From: Parelaphostrongylus tenuis
Lineage: Eukaryota; Nematoda; Chromadorea; Rhabditida; Metastrongylidae
Length of the DNA stretch: 64,000 nt
Assembly: GCA_019055375.1 (NCBI GenBank)
Contig: JAHQIW010007094.1
Span: 265,452-329,451, forward strand
Direction: 5' to 3'
Shown here: positions 1 to 11,870 of the stretch, in pieces
Numbering within the stretch: the first letter of the stretch is position 1
Layout: each line of letters opens with the position of its first letter
Program-made: the position numbers and the translations under genes
The notes under the pieces: generated by a model
The model's input: the letters and a program-made list of their open reading frames with translations, nothing else
Told to the model about the DNA's origin: nothing
The model's database searches: none

Positions 1-550
1 TGTCATACGCTCAAACTCTTAACTAACAAAATGACACCGAAAATCGATTGAATTTTGCTGAGTGCCCACTAAATACAAGCAAATTGCCATCTAGTCGTCC
101 TTTCGCATCCAGGCCTTTTACAGGCATCGCCATTTTCTGTCGTAAGTGAGAAAAGAATGCGAACGGAATCTCGAAGAAAGCAGGCGTGGCGAGATAGAGC
201 CCCAAATTATCCAGACAAGCAACCACTAACACCGATTATATCAATTTTGTGAATGCTTTATTTATTTAGAATTATTCAACATTCTTCAACTTCAACAGTC
301 CTCTTTTGACCCATCGTTGACATGTCCAATTAATGAAGGACGTGATCCATTTGTCCCTCCCCTGCTCCACGGTTGTAATCTTAGTGTGGTAGTTGTCGTT
401 TCCATCTTCTGTTTGCGGAACATCGTTGCAGGAGTTCTAAATTGTGAACACTTTGACATGAGAAATCTCAGATATTTATTAACCGATACCTTATAGTCTG
501 TTCTAGTTCATTCGTTAGAAGTCCTGTGTTCAGAGTTTGATTTGGTCTAA

Positions 551-1800
551 ATGGTAGTCCAACTACTAAAACACATTTTAGCCCATCTCACCAATACCCA
601 AATGTTCTTAGATCGTCTACATATTGCGTCTCCCAACGGCGCGACCGTAACGGGATTTTTTGACGTAACCGCTCTTTATGCAAACGTGTCGAATGAATCC
701 GCAATGCAAGCCATATGCGAGCTTCTAACGGAGCACAAAAGAACCACGATCATCTATGGCTTCTCCATTTGGCAGATCATGGCTCTCTTAAAATACTGCC
801 TAAACTGCTCATTCTCTAGTATGGTCTGGGAATTATTTTGCAGCAGATCAGAAGGCTGACAATTGGACAATGACTAGCTCCAACCTTTGCTATCGCTTTT
901 ATGTCTATGCAGAGGCCCCAATAATCGATCTCCGATCGTTACTCTACTGTGTTATGTAGATGACTGTTTTATGAAACCTACGTCAAATTGGCTGCCATTT
1001 TTAAAAGTTCAAGTCAACCTTTCCGAGAACTCCTGCAACACAAATTGGTACTGCAAGCCAAGCAGCAAAACATTCTGGTTCATTACCTATCTTCCCATCC
1101 ATCGCACACAAAACGAGCACTTATAAAAAGCATGTTTCGAACAGCTGCTAATGTGTGCACAGGAAAGGAGCATAAGGTAGAGTACCTAAGCTTGGCGCAA
1201 AAAATAGCCACCTCTGATGGCTACAGCCCTCAGTCGGAAGGCCTGGCGAGGATAAAGTTACATTCATCCTGCCCTTTATCTCTAACGAAGTAAGTGCGGC
1301 TATTAAACGCTGCTTAAAAAGAGCAGGTTTAGATAAATCGGTAGCAGTAGTCGAGATACCAGCTCATACACTAATGCCCCAATTAGTCCGCAACCGACTA
1401 TATGACCGCCTCTGCGAAACAGGTGACTGCAAAGTTTGCCCAAACGGCAGAGACGGCGACTGCATGAGGTGGGGTACAATTTACCTAATCTCTTGCGAGG
1501 CATGCAGGGATGAATATATTAGCGAAACGGGCAGACCACTCTGCATCCTTGTAAAAGAGCATCCAGCTGGGAAGCGAAACTCCGACCTAAAAGCCCCACT
1601 AAGCACGCACACGGAATAAAAACATGAAGGGGCAGATTTTGACGTCAGATTCATGGTCCTTGCACAGGAATCAAGAACATCCGCGTGCAAAACTTTGGAG
1701 GCCTTTTGGATACATAGTAAAGGCTCAAAATGAACCGCAAAGAGGAGTGTCTCGTGATAACGCGTGACCTCGCACCATACCTCAGGCTAAACATCCAGGC
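551..1800 (+). pseudogene. Decayed Penelope-like retroelement (reverse transcriptase + GIY-YIG endonuclease)
   Basis: The translation is broken across frames. At 551-859 there is an RT-like stretch with FFDVTALYANVS, resembling RT block A. At about 930-970 a second frame carries LLCYVDDCF, the RT catalytic YVDD. At 1374-1619 a third stretch reads CKVCPNGRDGDC, then GTIYLISCEACRDEYISETG, then RPLCILVKEHPAGKRN, the pattern of a GIY-YIG nuclease with its Cys-rich linker. RT followed by GIY-YIG is the hallmark order of Penelope-like elements. Several frame changes and stops separate the pieces, so it cannot encode one protein. No long terminal repeats were noticed. Family identity rests on the domain order; exact ends are not resolved. 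Confidence 0.75.
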
Positions 1801-4540
1801 CTGAGCCAGGCACAGTCTCACTTATACATTGACTCTAAGTGGCAGGCCTTCAATGAATAATTGAAAGACCTGAAACATCCAAGCGGGTGAGTGTGTATTT
1901 GCAATGAGATTTTTACTATGTGATCCAAATTCGTTTCTTATGTTTTCTGCTGAGGCTATGGAGGCTTTTGACTGAATGATTTGCGAATCAATTTGACGTT
2001 TCCGGGCTCTGAAGATGGCGAGCCTTGCCGAAACGTAAGCCACCACGACTGTTGTAATTCACGCTGCTTTATCAATTGTATTGTTATATGCTACTCTGAT
2101 ATTCAATTAATAATATCAATAACACCTCGTGACGGCTAAACAGAAAAAAAATACCCAGTTTGATCTAGATTAAATAGGTGATAAGCGACCAGAAAGTACA
2201 ACATATCAATGAGTGCGGATCGAAACCGACTTGAAACATTATTGCTCTCCTGGTGTGACGCACAATGTTGTTGATATACTGCTTATTTCTAATCGACATT
2301 TGACCTCAGACTTCGCCTCCTTCACAGCTTGGGAAGTTCAACCTGATGCGTAATCTCGTCAGTCACACTTCCATAATTCCGACAGAAAGGCACAAAATCT
2401 AATTTCCAATCGCCACTGAGAACAACAGTATTACGAGAACAAAAACTTACGGTTGTGTAAGAGTCTCTCATGTATCCTCCACGAGGAGACCAATCGCATC
2501 AAATTCACATGGATGGATAAAGACTATCTCTCTCGCGTTTATATACCAGCATGAGATGCGAGATATGGCGCGTGATAATGGGATAAAATCAGTTTGTGAT
2601 AATAGATATGACGCGTGTCGACGAGTTGAACGAGGCACTCCTTCCTGCCGCTCATTTATGCACTTTGGATTTTATCCAACATAAAGATAAGTTTGCGCAG
2701 TGAAGGCCGATTTCGAGTCGAAGAAGGTGACTTCTCTTACGAAATTTTGGCCGTTATGTCTCTGTGTTGTATGCACGCATAGTAAAATCTTCTTTAGAAG
2801 ACGGTCCTCGATCGATTGTATTATTCATGACTTCATTTAAGTGACAAGACACCTGATGACGAAGTACGCTTCCGAATATTATACATTTATCATCATATTT
2901 TTTAGCAAAATTAGTCCTTATTTCAGAGCGCTTCAGATCGCTTCTAGACTTTTCAATTCCAATCCATATTTTTGGGAGAGATATCGCTCCAAACTTTTTA
3001 TGTATAGAACAGCCTGAAAAAAACTAAGCGTGCTATGATATGCTAAACTTGGTACACTCTACTTGGTGCTATGAAAATTGCGAATAATTTTCGAATTCCA
3101 ATTCATCATTGGCCAACCGTGAATGGCAAGCGACATTTATGCCTTCAAATGAGTAACTAACGAATTCCGATGTGCAAATAAATGAGGTAGCAGTTCAACA
3201 TTTACGGCACTTAGTTCCTTCCATAAAATCGCTTGAATGCGGAATATGGACAAAATTCTAGTGACTGATGGTATTCTGCAAGACTTCTCGTTTTGATCTA
3301 AATGTATGTATAAAGGATAAATCAAAAAGAACTGATGTTTATTAATTCCATGAGATCATGTACTCAATCCCATTCAAAGGACAGTAACGGTGGCTAAATG
3401 CACATGTGACCAATAGTTGAATAGCTTCCAGTGATCTGTCTTGCTAGTATTTCTGTCCTCACAGTAAACTGGCACCAATTTACATATCATAGTGATGGAA
3501 ATTTCCGACAGCTCGGCATCGAACGAAGGACCGCCAAGTGAGCTACAAAGCACATCTATATACTACACTACACGTTTTCCATGTATTTATATAATTGTCA
3601 TATTTTACTTTACTTCATACAAAGAGTAATCACAGTTACTGTGTGGATATTAAGCTTTTTTGCAACCGATTTGTTTCCTTGAACTCACCACACACAAAAG
3701 TTTTCAATAGTTCACGCGTTGATTCAGCTGCTGCTTGAGAACCACGTCTTTTTCATGAGTCGTGCAGTGCTGAATAAGTCGATTTAACGTTCAATGTTGA
3801 AGATAGCCAAGCCGAGAATTCGTTGATTGTTGAAAGAAAGTGATGGGAAAGAAGATCGTACCAGTGCCTTTCTTATCACCTCGCCTCCTGATACACTTCA
3901 TCACAAGCCAGTGCGCTTTTCTAGCTTATATTTATATAAGTATGTAGGCATGAAATGGCGGGTATATATATATATTATATATGTATATATAATATATATG
4001 CGAGTAAATATATATATATAGTATATATAGCGAGTATATATATATATATATATCTGTATATATATACATATATAAATCAAAGCCTATCGGACGCTCTACA
4101 ACACTGACCTGTATTTGTGAAAAGTGGAAACTTATCTCATATGACTGACGTACAATCACCGTATGTGACGCTAATATTACTGGGGATTTTGTCAGATAAT
4201 AATGGAGTGAATCTTTCCAGTATATGCGCAGATTTTCCTGGATTTTGTAGAACGTTTCATTGCACACAGTCATCAATGAGCGGACCTACCTGATCTCTCG
4301 CTCATTGGTTATTTTCACTTCTCTTCAAAAAAGATATGAAAATATTTCGTAAAAAATGTTAAATCAGTGGGTCAAACCTGTATAGGAACCTAGAGCACTG
4401 GACTAAAATTGATTTTTAAACGTGAAATCATTATTTCACAACAAATTATAGGTTACTGTTTAATTCATGAATATTTTATCCCGCAGTATAATTTCTTCAA
4501 TTGAATATCTGTGTTATGCTGTCGGAATCGCATATAAATG
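1801..4540. other. Gene-poor stretch, no gene recognised
   Basis: Only short, unconserved open frames are present on both strands. The only clear structure is the AT microsatellite near 3.96-4.08 kb. I see no exon with a recognisable domain. Confidence 0.5.
3962..4075. repeat. (TA)n microsatellite
   Basis: Imperfect TA dinucleotide tract interrupted by GTATA and GCGAGTA units. It is self-complementary. Open frames across it are low-complexity artefacts. Confidence 0.9.
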
Positions 4541-4684
4541 TCAGCTGAAAATCTATCAAAACTGATGGCTATTGCTTTCGTCTCCAATTCCCTCTTTTGT
4601 TCGAGCAAAATAAAAGTATGATCTCAAAAACATTTTGCCGTGCTGAAATTGACAATGGAGTATTAGAGTGGTTACTCAGCATGA

Positions 4685-4921
4685 CTATAATAGGTTGGGA
4701 AGAGAATTCAAGGCACTCGTAAAAAGCTGAACAATCATGCATGAGTTCCAACAAAAACAATGATAACTATGCTTCAAAATAAAGGCCATTCTTTTATACG
4801 ACTTTCTGGTCTCGGTCCACCAAGCTTCGGTCTGGTCAAAGTACCATTCCTTTGACTTGGAATCAAAGAACTCTTGACATGCTTCTTCAACTTCATCGAA
4901 CAATTCAGATTGCCGATTCAA
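4685..4921 (-). pseudogene. mariner transposase C-terminal remnant
   Basis: The minus-strand frame reads FDEVEEACQEFFDSKSKEWY, typical of the C-terminal end of mariner transposases (ACQEFFDSK followed by a W and K-rich tail). The rest of the transposase, including the DD(34)D catalytic residues, was not found next to it. This is a truncated copy and no terminal inverted repeats were seen. Confidence 0.7.
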
Positions 4922-5821
4922 AATGATTGAGATTTATCTTCGAAGTCTAAGGTTATCTCCTGGATCAAAGCGTTGAAACCAGCGTCAAGCAGCACATTTG
5001 TTTGTTCTACCTCTCCTTCAACTTCGTTGACTTCATCGACTGCAGCTCGCTGAGGAAAACCCTTTCTCTAATAATCACGCAATAAAAAATGAACTTTGAT
5101 TGTACTGTTGGATATGGCTTGTAACAAATTAAAAAAAAAAGTCACATCTAAGCCATCAGTGAGAAAATCCCACGCTAATGAAAACTCCCATGATATGCAT
5201 CGGAGTTATGTCATGCTTACTAAAGTGTCCCGGAAGTTTCTTTCCAACCCAGTAGTTAAAAAGCCCACCACAAAGAGGTATTAATAAAGAGCAGCAGATA
5301 GTATGGATGAGTTGAGGAAATGAGGCTAATACTAATATCTGAATGCCCTCATGAACTCACATTGCTTCAAGATGAGCGATTTTTCACCGCGATGTAAACA
5401 AGACGTAAGTTGAGAGGGTTCCAGATCATGTGGTACACTCAAAAGTCGAAAGAAGGCTAGGTGAATTTACAGATTGCGCTTTAAGCTATCAATTTACATT
5501 GTTGTGGTCTATTTCGTCAATTTTTTCCTCGATTTCACTTTTACTGGTTAATTTCTGCTTATAAATAGTTTCATTAGTGAACAATCGAGCGTCTGTTTTT
5601 TCTGACGAGCCAAAATTATCAATTTTTCCTTTTTCTAAAACACTTGGTCTTCCCGCACATATTACTTTGTATTATTTGTCCCCAGAAATTCTCTAGAAGG
5701 TGTAAAATTTTTCGCATTGTCTTCATACATTCCTTGTGTGTCTTTCCATTTTCGTCCCTATCTCTATAGCCACTGCTTTCCATCCCACTGTATCTATCCA
5801 CCCCTCATTACTGTTTGCTCT

Positions 5822-5905
5822 CCACCTATTCTCTCTCTCTCTCTCTTTTTCTCTCCCTTTTTTCTTTTCTTCTCTCTGTTCCAATCACTGGTCTTATCAT
5901 GATAT
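5822..5905. repeat. CT-rich microsatellite
   Basis: A (CT)n run followed by T/C-rich sequence. Open frames here on both strands are low-complexity. Confidence 0.8.
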
Positions 5906-6884
5906 CCACACTCTTCATTGCCGTCCATCTTTCTCTCACTCACTATCTTCATCTCCGTCGTCATCTTTAGCTTTCCGAAGATTTGATGTCGAAGAGTGGT
6001 CACATTAGTTGTATAGATGGTAGTGATGGTGTGCTTCATGCAATCGTTTATGCACTGATTGATATCAACACGCGATGCTGGTCTGACTTACACTAAGTGT
6101 AGCTTATGGGGTATGCGTAAAGATTCAAGAACGATTCGTGCCAAAGTGCTCGCTAACAAATTCTTGTTTGGCAAATACACGCATGAATGGGTTATGAATG
6201 TATCAGAAGAGAAGTCATTCTGACGAATGAATTACGTCCGCATCTCCCATCACCATTTATAACTGCTCTACATTCACTCACCACACTACCTCTCTCGGTC
6301 ATCAATATGAAACGTAATTGACACTATTCAGGAGAGAATCTTCTTTAGCCCCCAAGATGCGTTCAGTATGGGCAGAGTAGTGCTCGTGTGTCATCCAGGA
6401 CAACCCTCAAATGCGCCAACTAAGTGCCCCTCTATCTGACCTTTGATTTTCTCATCCTTCTTTTCAGGAAATGGAGAAAGAGCGACGGCTTAGAAGTCCT
6501 GTAAACTCTATTTGCTACGGGTTCCATAGAAATTTTGGTTTATAAGGGGTACACATAGATAATACCCCCATTTTGCATGTTTCTTTAACACATCTACAGC
6601 GAGTCAACCCATATCAAGGCTCTCTTTCTAGAAGTGCTTCATTTAGGTATGCAAAAGTTTTTCTTCTGGAACGCTTTTGATAAACTGATAGCTCAAACGT
6701 AAGGATATTCTATGGTATCCATAAAAAGTCACCTGCGTCCTCTGTCATCTGTTGATAGCGAGTATGACACGAGCATGCACAAACAATGCTTCCATTTATC
6801 TCCGTCGCTTATCAGAGTAACTCAGTAGGTTCTCCTCGCTGTAGTGCTTCTTCAAGCATCAAACCTTTTATCTGGGCCTACAGA

Positions 6885-7110
6885 ATACGTGTGGCGTAGT
6901 GATAAAGGTGCTCTGTGACACCAAAGTAGTCGATCGATTGATGTTCGATGCTTCGATTTCACGTTCAAAGAGCCCAGGATTACCATCACCGCCGGGGTCG
7001 ATGAATTAGTGGTAGACATGTCTGAGAGGACATTAGAAGTGACTTGATAATGGGTAGGCGATTCAATGTGAAGGCCGTACATGCCCACAATCACCTTAAG
7101 CAAAGTTGAA
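6885..7110 (+). repeat. Degenerate tRNA-derived SINE, family A
   Basis: An A-box-like TGGCGTAGTGATAAAGG start is followed by a diverged version of the family A body (GGGGTCG, GACTTGATA and AAGGCCG segments in the same order as the full copy at 24961-25254). Ends are approximate. Confidence 0.4.
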
Positions 7111-8159
7111 TCACAAACAGTTCAGGAGAACACTTTGTGCACCAAAACTGACCATCAGAAAATGCGCAGATGTTCTAGACCTGACTTCGTCATCAATCCA
7201 ATAAACGGTGCGTTAGGAAATTATTGCAGTTATGCAAATCGACCAAGGTAACGCCTCGATGAGAAGACAACAGTAGCATGTTAATAGTTGAAAAGTCTTT
7301 AATTTAGTGCGGTGTTCACCCAGTTCGCAACGACGTCTACCTCCTGAGTTACACGAGATTTGGAAACTTTTTTTGCTAGACAGAGCTTTTCCCCATAACT
7401 ATCCTTAACTATTAAAATGCTCAAATTCGGCGATTTTAATGCCGTGCTTGATTTCCAAAAGGCATTTTCAGAATGCTACAGTTTATACTAAGATTTTTGT
7501 TCCTTGAAGAAGTTTTCTTAGAGCGGTGTAGGAGCAAAAATGAGATTACATCTCACTATTGGCGCGTTTTTTCTTGCTCTGTTAGGTTCCTGTTGATAAT
7601 TTCTCATTAGACTTTCAATTATCATTTATTAGCTGAAATTACGATGATTCTGAAACTGGTTGGGCTTTTGAAAAAGTCCCTAGAGCTGTAAGACCGAGAA
7701 GAAGATCGAACTCTAGCCACAAAGTTTTCTACGTAAGTTGGAGTCACTTGTGCGAAATCCTAGCAGTGTCCAGGAAAATTATGGATTATAGTGATATCAA
7801 TAATCTGGAGTTCTTTTTTCGCAACATAGGTGGAAAAAATGATCATAAAACAAGAATCGCGAGCCGCTTGCGAATCGTACGGCGCAATGAATCAACTACC
7901 GTCCCGAACGAGTCGAAGCTGCACTCAAATGCTCTCAAAATAAATATTCTGGGTTTGAACTATTAATCATCACTGAAGACGAAAACTACTAAGATCTGCA
8001 CGTAAATAATTGAAGAGAGATGCATTTTAAGTATTAGTAACAATTTTAAACATTGACTTCTGTCATCAATTTATATGCCTTAGGATAAACCGCAGCTTTG
8101 AAGATTTATAGTTTTATTTTACTGGTTTAATTTTATTTAAATTTGACAACTATTCAAAC

Positions 8160-8350
8160 AGTAATAGAAATGCCCTGACATCACACTTGAGCCTTTAATG
8201 TTTGCTGTTATGGCACTTGGTGCTAAATGTACGTTCGACCTTCTGACCAAATCAGTCGCATGGTGCCTAGCGGTTCAACCAATCTCCTATAAAGGAATAT
8301 CCATCGACATATAAGGGAGTTCACACCGAAGTAGTTATACTTAATTTATC
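8160..8350. repeat. Degenerate copy of the CACGTG-TIR MITE family (family C)
   Basis: It carries the TGGTGCCTAGCGGTTCAACC and TCGACCTTCTGACC segments seen inside better copies at 22.6-22.9 and 43.1-43.7 kb. It is weak and the ends are approximate. Confidence 0.3.
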
Positions 8351-11300
8351 AGCCGTGAGCAATCCGGCTGTTAATCGCTAGAATGTCACGTGATCTTATA
8401 ACTTAACATGTAGTGATTTGTTACCACTGCTGTGCAGGGCGAGCTTTTCATTCTACAGACAATTAACTAATTCGGCGTCGATTCTCTTATACGTTAGATA
8501 TAGTCCCTTACAAGAAACTAACTGAACCGGAAAACGCCGATCTAAATCTTGTGCTCATATCTGTCATCCTCAAATATTTTTTTGACTCTGTGGGTTCGCC
8601 TGGTGCTTGAAAATTACCACCTTCTTTATAAAGACCTCTAAGGCCGGTCAAATTGATTTTTTATGTAATGTAGAGAAAGCTGGATTAGTGCTTCGCAATT
8701 GGGTTGCAGGGATTAGGCTGTTTTGAGACATGTCTGACAACAATATCGCGGAAAATTGACAGGCTTCAAACAGAGATGGGGTCGAACCAGCACCACGCTA
8801 GAGAAGAAAAGCATCACCGTTACTGCGTTCCCCAACTTCATTAAGCAGATTAATCTTTTCTTCTGTAGTAGAAGATATAATAATGACGTCCATTCAAAAT
8901 CGTTGGCATAGACTTTTTATTAATCCATAAAAACACTTGCATGATAAATTGTGCGTGATTTACTGCCTATAAATAAGCACTACTTCAGGTGGAATCGTTA
9001 TTTCAACACCACCGCGGCATTATGGGTGGTGTGACCACACCCACAGCAACATTTCATTCAACGTATACTTCTCCTGAGCAAAATTTGTTCCACTTTTCTT
9101 TTTCTAATTTTCTTCCTCCAAATTCTATATGCAGAGGACGAACGCTGTTTCTAACAAAATTTGATGAATTTTGGAACATATTTGCCTCACCGTATTCGAG
9201 ATTCATACTAGCTGCAAAAAATGTAATGCTTCTATCTTTGGTTCGAAGTTATATGTGATTTTACCTAGCAGGTTATGTGGTAATTCGCTTTTTCGATATA
9301 TTCCAGTATCAAACGGCAAAATTCAATTTTGCACAGACCGCGATTACTTTTGTACTAGCCCGATACTAATTGGTCGATAAGTCATCGGTTGTACGAATTT
9401 TACGTATGTTCTTTAGTTTATCTTCGAGATATCTTTTACGTCTTTTACATATCCCGGCATTATATAATGTTCCGCAATGGAGCACTTCCTCAATTGATTA
9501 CTTTTCTCACGTCAATCACTCATGAGAACCCTTCGAATTTGCGTGCATGCTAAGCTGTCACATGACAGTTTTAATTTTCTGGCGTTAGTGGGTAGTTGTG
9601 GCCCCATCAACTTTTGAACCTTAACCTAAGCCTAGGCCTAAGCCTGCCCTCGTAATCTCTATTCAAGGAATGAATAAAAAAACACTTTGAAGATGAAAGG
9701 ACCACAACTCTCCACAGGGACCAAGTCCCTCTATCACTTGAATTTTTACGGATGGTTGGAATTATGGAATAGTTGTGCTGAGGCTTTCCCACGTCTTTAA
9801 CATACTCAGTCGCTAGTTTTTCTAGATTGAGGAGAGCTCTTCCTAAAGGGGCTATTTTCAATTTGGTGATGCCGGATGGATGTAAGGTTTGGAAGGGATA
9901 GTGAGAAGCCAAATAAAAGTTTTTGTGTGTATTACTGCGCGATCTTTAATGCTGCGCTTTCCGTATCATCGATATTCAACAACTTCTTATGCTATTATAC
10001 AAAACGATTTCCCTTTTCATAACTCTTAGATTAATTGCAACAATTTATCAAATCATCTTTATTATCGCTTCTTCCCCCCAAAACATCTTCATAACTCTCA
10101 GATCCATGAAAAGGGTTTCATAGGTGACAATTCATCCAATTCTCTTGTCGTTCTGTTGAAACGCTGATGAATGTCAATATGAAACACATTAAGCACAACA
10201 CTTCATTCTGTAACACTTGGATTTCTTATCTCGCTTTACTTTTATGCTTTCTCCTCTCCTCCCAATTCCACCTTTCCTATGCAGTTTTTAGAGTTGTTTA
10301 GACTTCTCTTTAAGTGTTTGCAAACAAATTAGACCTTTAAGAGTCACTCAGTTTTTCACTGCAGTGCTAAGTCGCTCGTCAATGAATTCTGAATATATGA
10401 AAGTTTTCTGTTTACCTGTGAACCGCTTTAAATGCGCAAAGATGAGAGGTTTCGATTATAAGCAAAAGAACCTTTCAAATTTACTCTACTTTACTGAAAA
10501 TGACTGTTGTAAACAAATTCATTTATAAATATAGCTTTGTAAGAATCACATAGCAGGCGGCCCTGTCACAAAAGCGGTGAGAAATCGCTTCAACAAGCAA
10601 AACTTCGTTTTTCATTCAAAATTCTTCATTAGCCATTTTCGAAGAATCACTTTCGGTTATTCTTTTTGCAAAGAATGAAAGCAAATAGGCAAAAACAAAC
10701 AGTTATAGATCCTTGCACTAGCGCGTTATGCACTTTTCGTATATCACATTCGAACGGAATGTTATGGGAAGCTCTGCTTCTGACAGAAGCAAATGTATAT
10801 TTTACTTTATTGATTCCAGCTTGAGTCAGTAGAAGCTTAATGATGATTATAGGTGACATTGGTATATATTGATGATTGATTTTCATGGCTTTGAAATTCT
10901 TCATTTATTGCACTGCGGAAACTGACGCAGTGGGTTAGAAAATCTCCCGAAAATTTGTCACACTGATCAGCGAAAAGGCAGTCATAGAAGATTTGAGACC
11001 GTTATGATGCTTTATTCGCTCTTCTCACATGGTTCTTTCTTCTTCGTGCTTTGCTGGCATATTATCGTACGCTGAAGTTTCGGCGTTCAGGTGAGGCTAT
11101 AATTTTCAACTTTTATTTCTCAGTCGCAGGCCCGTTTATGTCACATGAGTTCACAACTCGTTAACTTATTGTGCGATTCTCAACACTTGTTACATTTCAT
11201 TCGTTTCCTAGCATCTAGCAAGTCTTTGAACTTCCTGCATGCGGTCTCGATCTCTGCTTGTGAATTCTCATCTTCTTCACGAAGTCGATGAATGCTGATA

Positions 11301-11784
11301 GAGTTGGTCCTACCTGAAATCCTCGGACACCCGCGTAAATCACGTTCTCGTATCTTCATTCCAGGTATTTACCAACTTCTGTGGGGTGGAGGAAGCCAGT
11401 GGACCGCAGACAAGTCTGCTAATCAATTGCTACAGCAAGAAGCTTGATTGAATTTTGATCAGATGAATGAGCAACGTTTACTTCTCATAAGATGTGACGA
11501 TCATGGGCAGAACGCAACTTCATCTGCAGGCCGGGTCGAAAGTTTTGCATGACAACCGCTCGGTCAGGACGCTCTTCCTTTTATCTAATAATTCGATCTC
11601 TAGATAGCCTTTGAAATATTTCTCACTGACCTAACGGTATGTCTAGAGGACATGGTTGTCACTAACGGTTCCTTTGGCCTCTATACTTGATATAGAAGTT
11701 CCAGTGCTATAATTTCGGATCTTAATCTACTGCAAATATATCAGTGATTGGTTTGTCTTTTGTTTTGGCTGAAAGACGACGACT

Positions 11785-11870
11785 TCTGCTCGACTGGCGA
11801 GACTGTAAGGTCGAAACACGTGTATAAGGCTAAACAAGAGCCCATTATCAAACCACATGATATGCTGGTT
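11785..11870. repeat. Terminal fragment of family C MITE
   Basis: Contains a diverged copy of the family C inverted repeat end, with GACTGGCGAGACTG, GGTCGAAACACGTGTAT and CCACATGATATGCTGG. This is a single end only. Confidence 0.5.

Noticed and set aside
3932..4276. 114-codon minus-strand frame
   Set aside because: Mostly translation of the TA microsatellite.
9607..9912. 101-codon minus-strand frame
   Set aside because: No domain, no supporting exons, and ends in a low-complexity Arg/Leu repeat from a CCTAAG-like tract.
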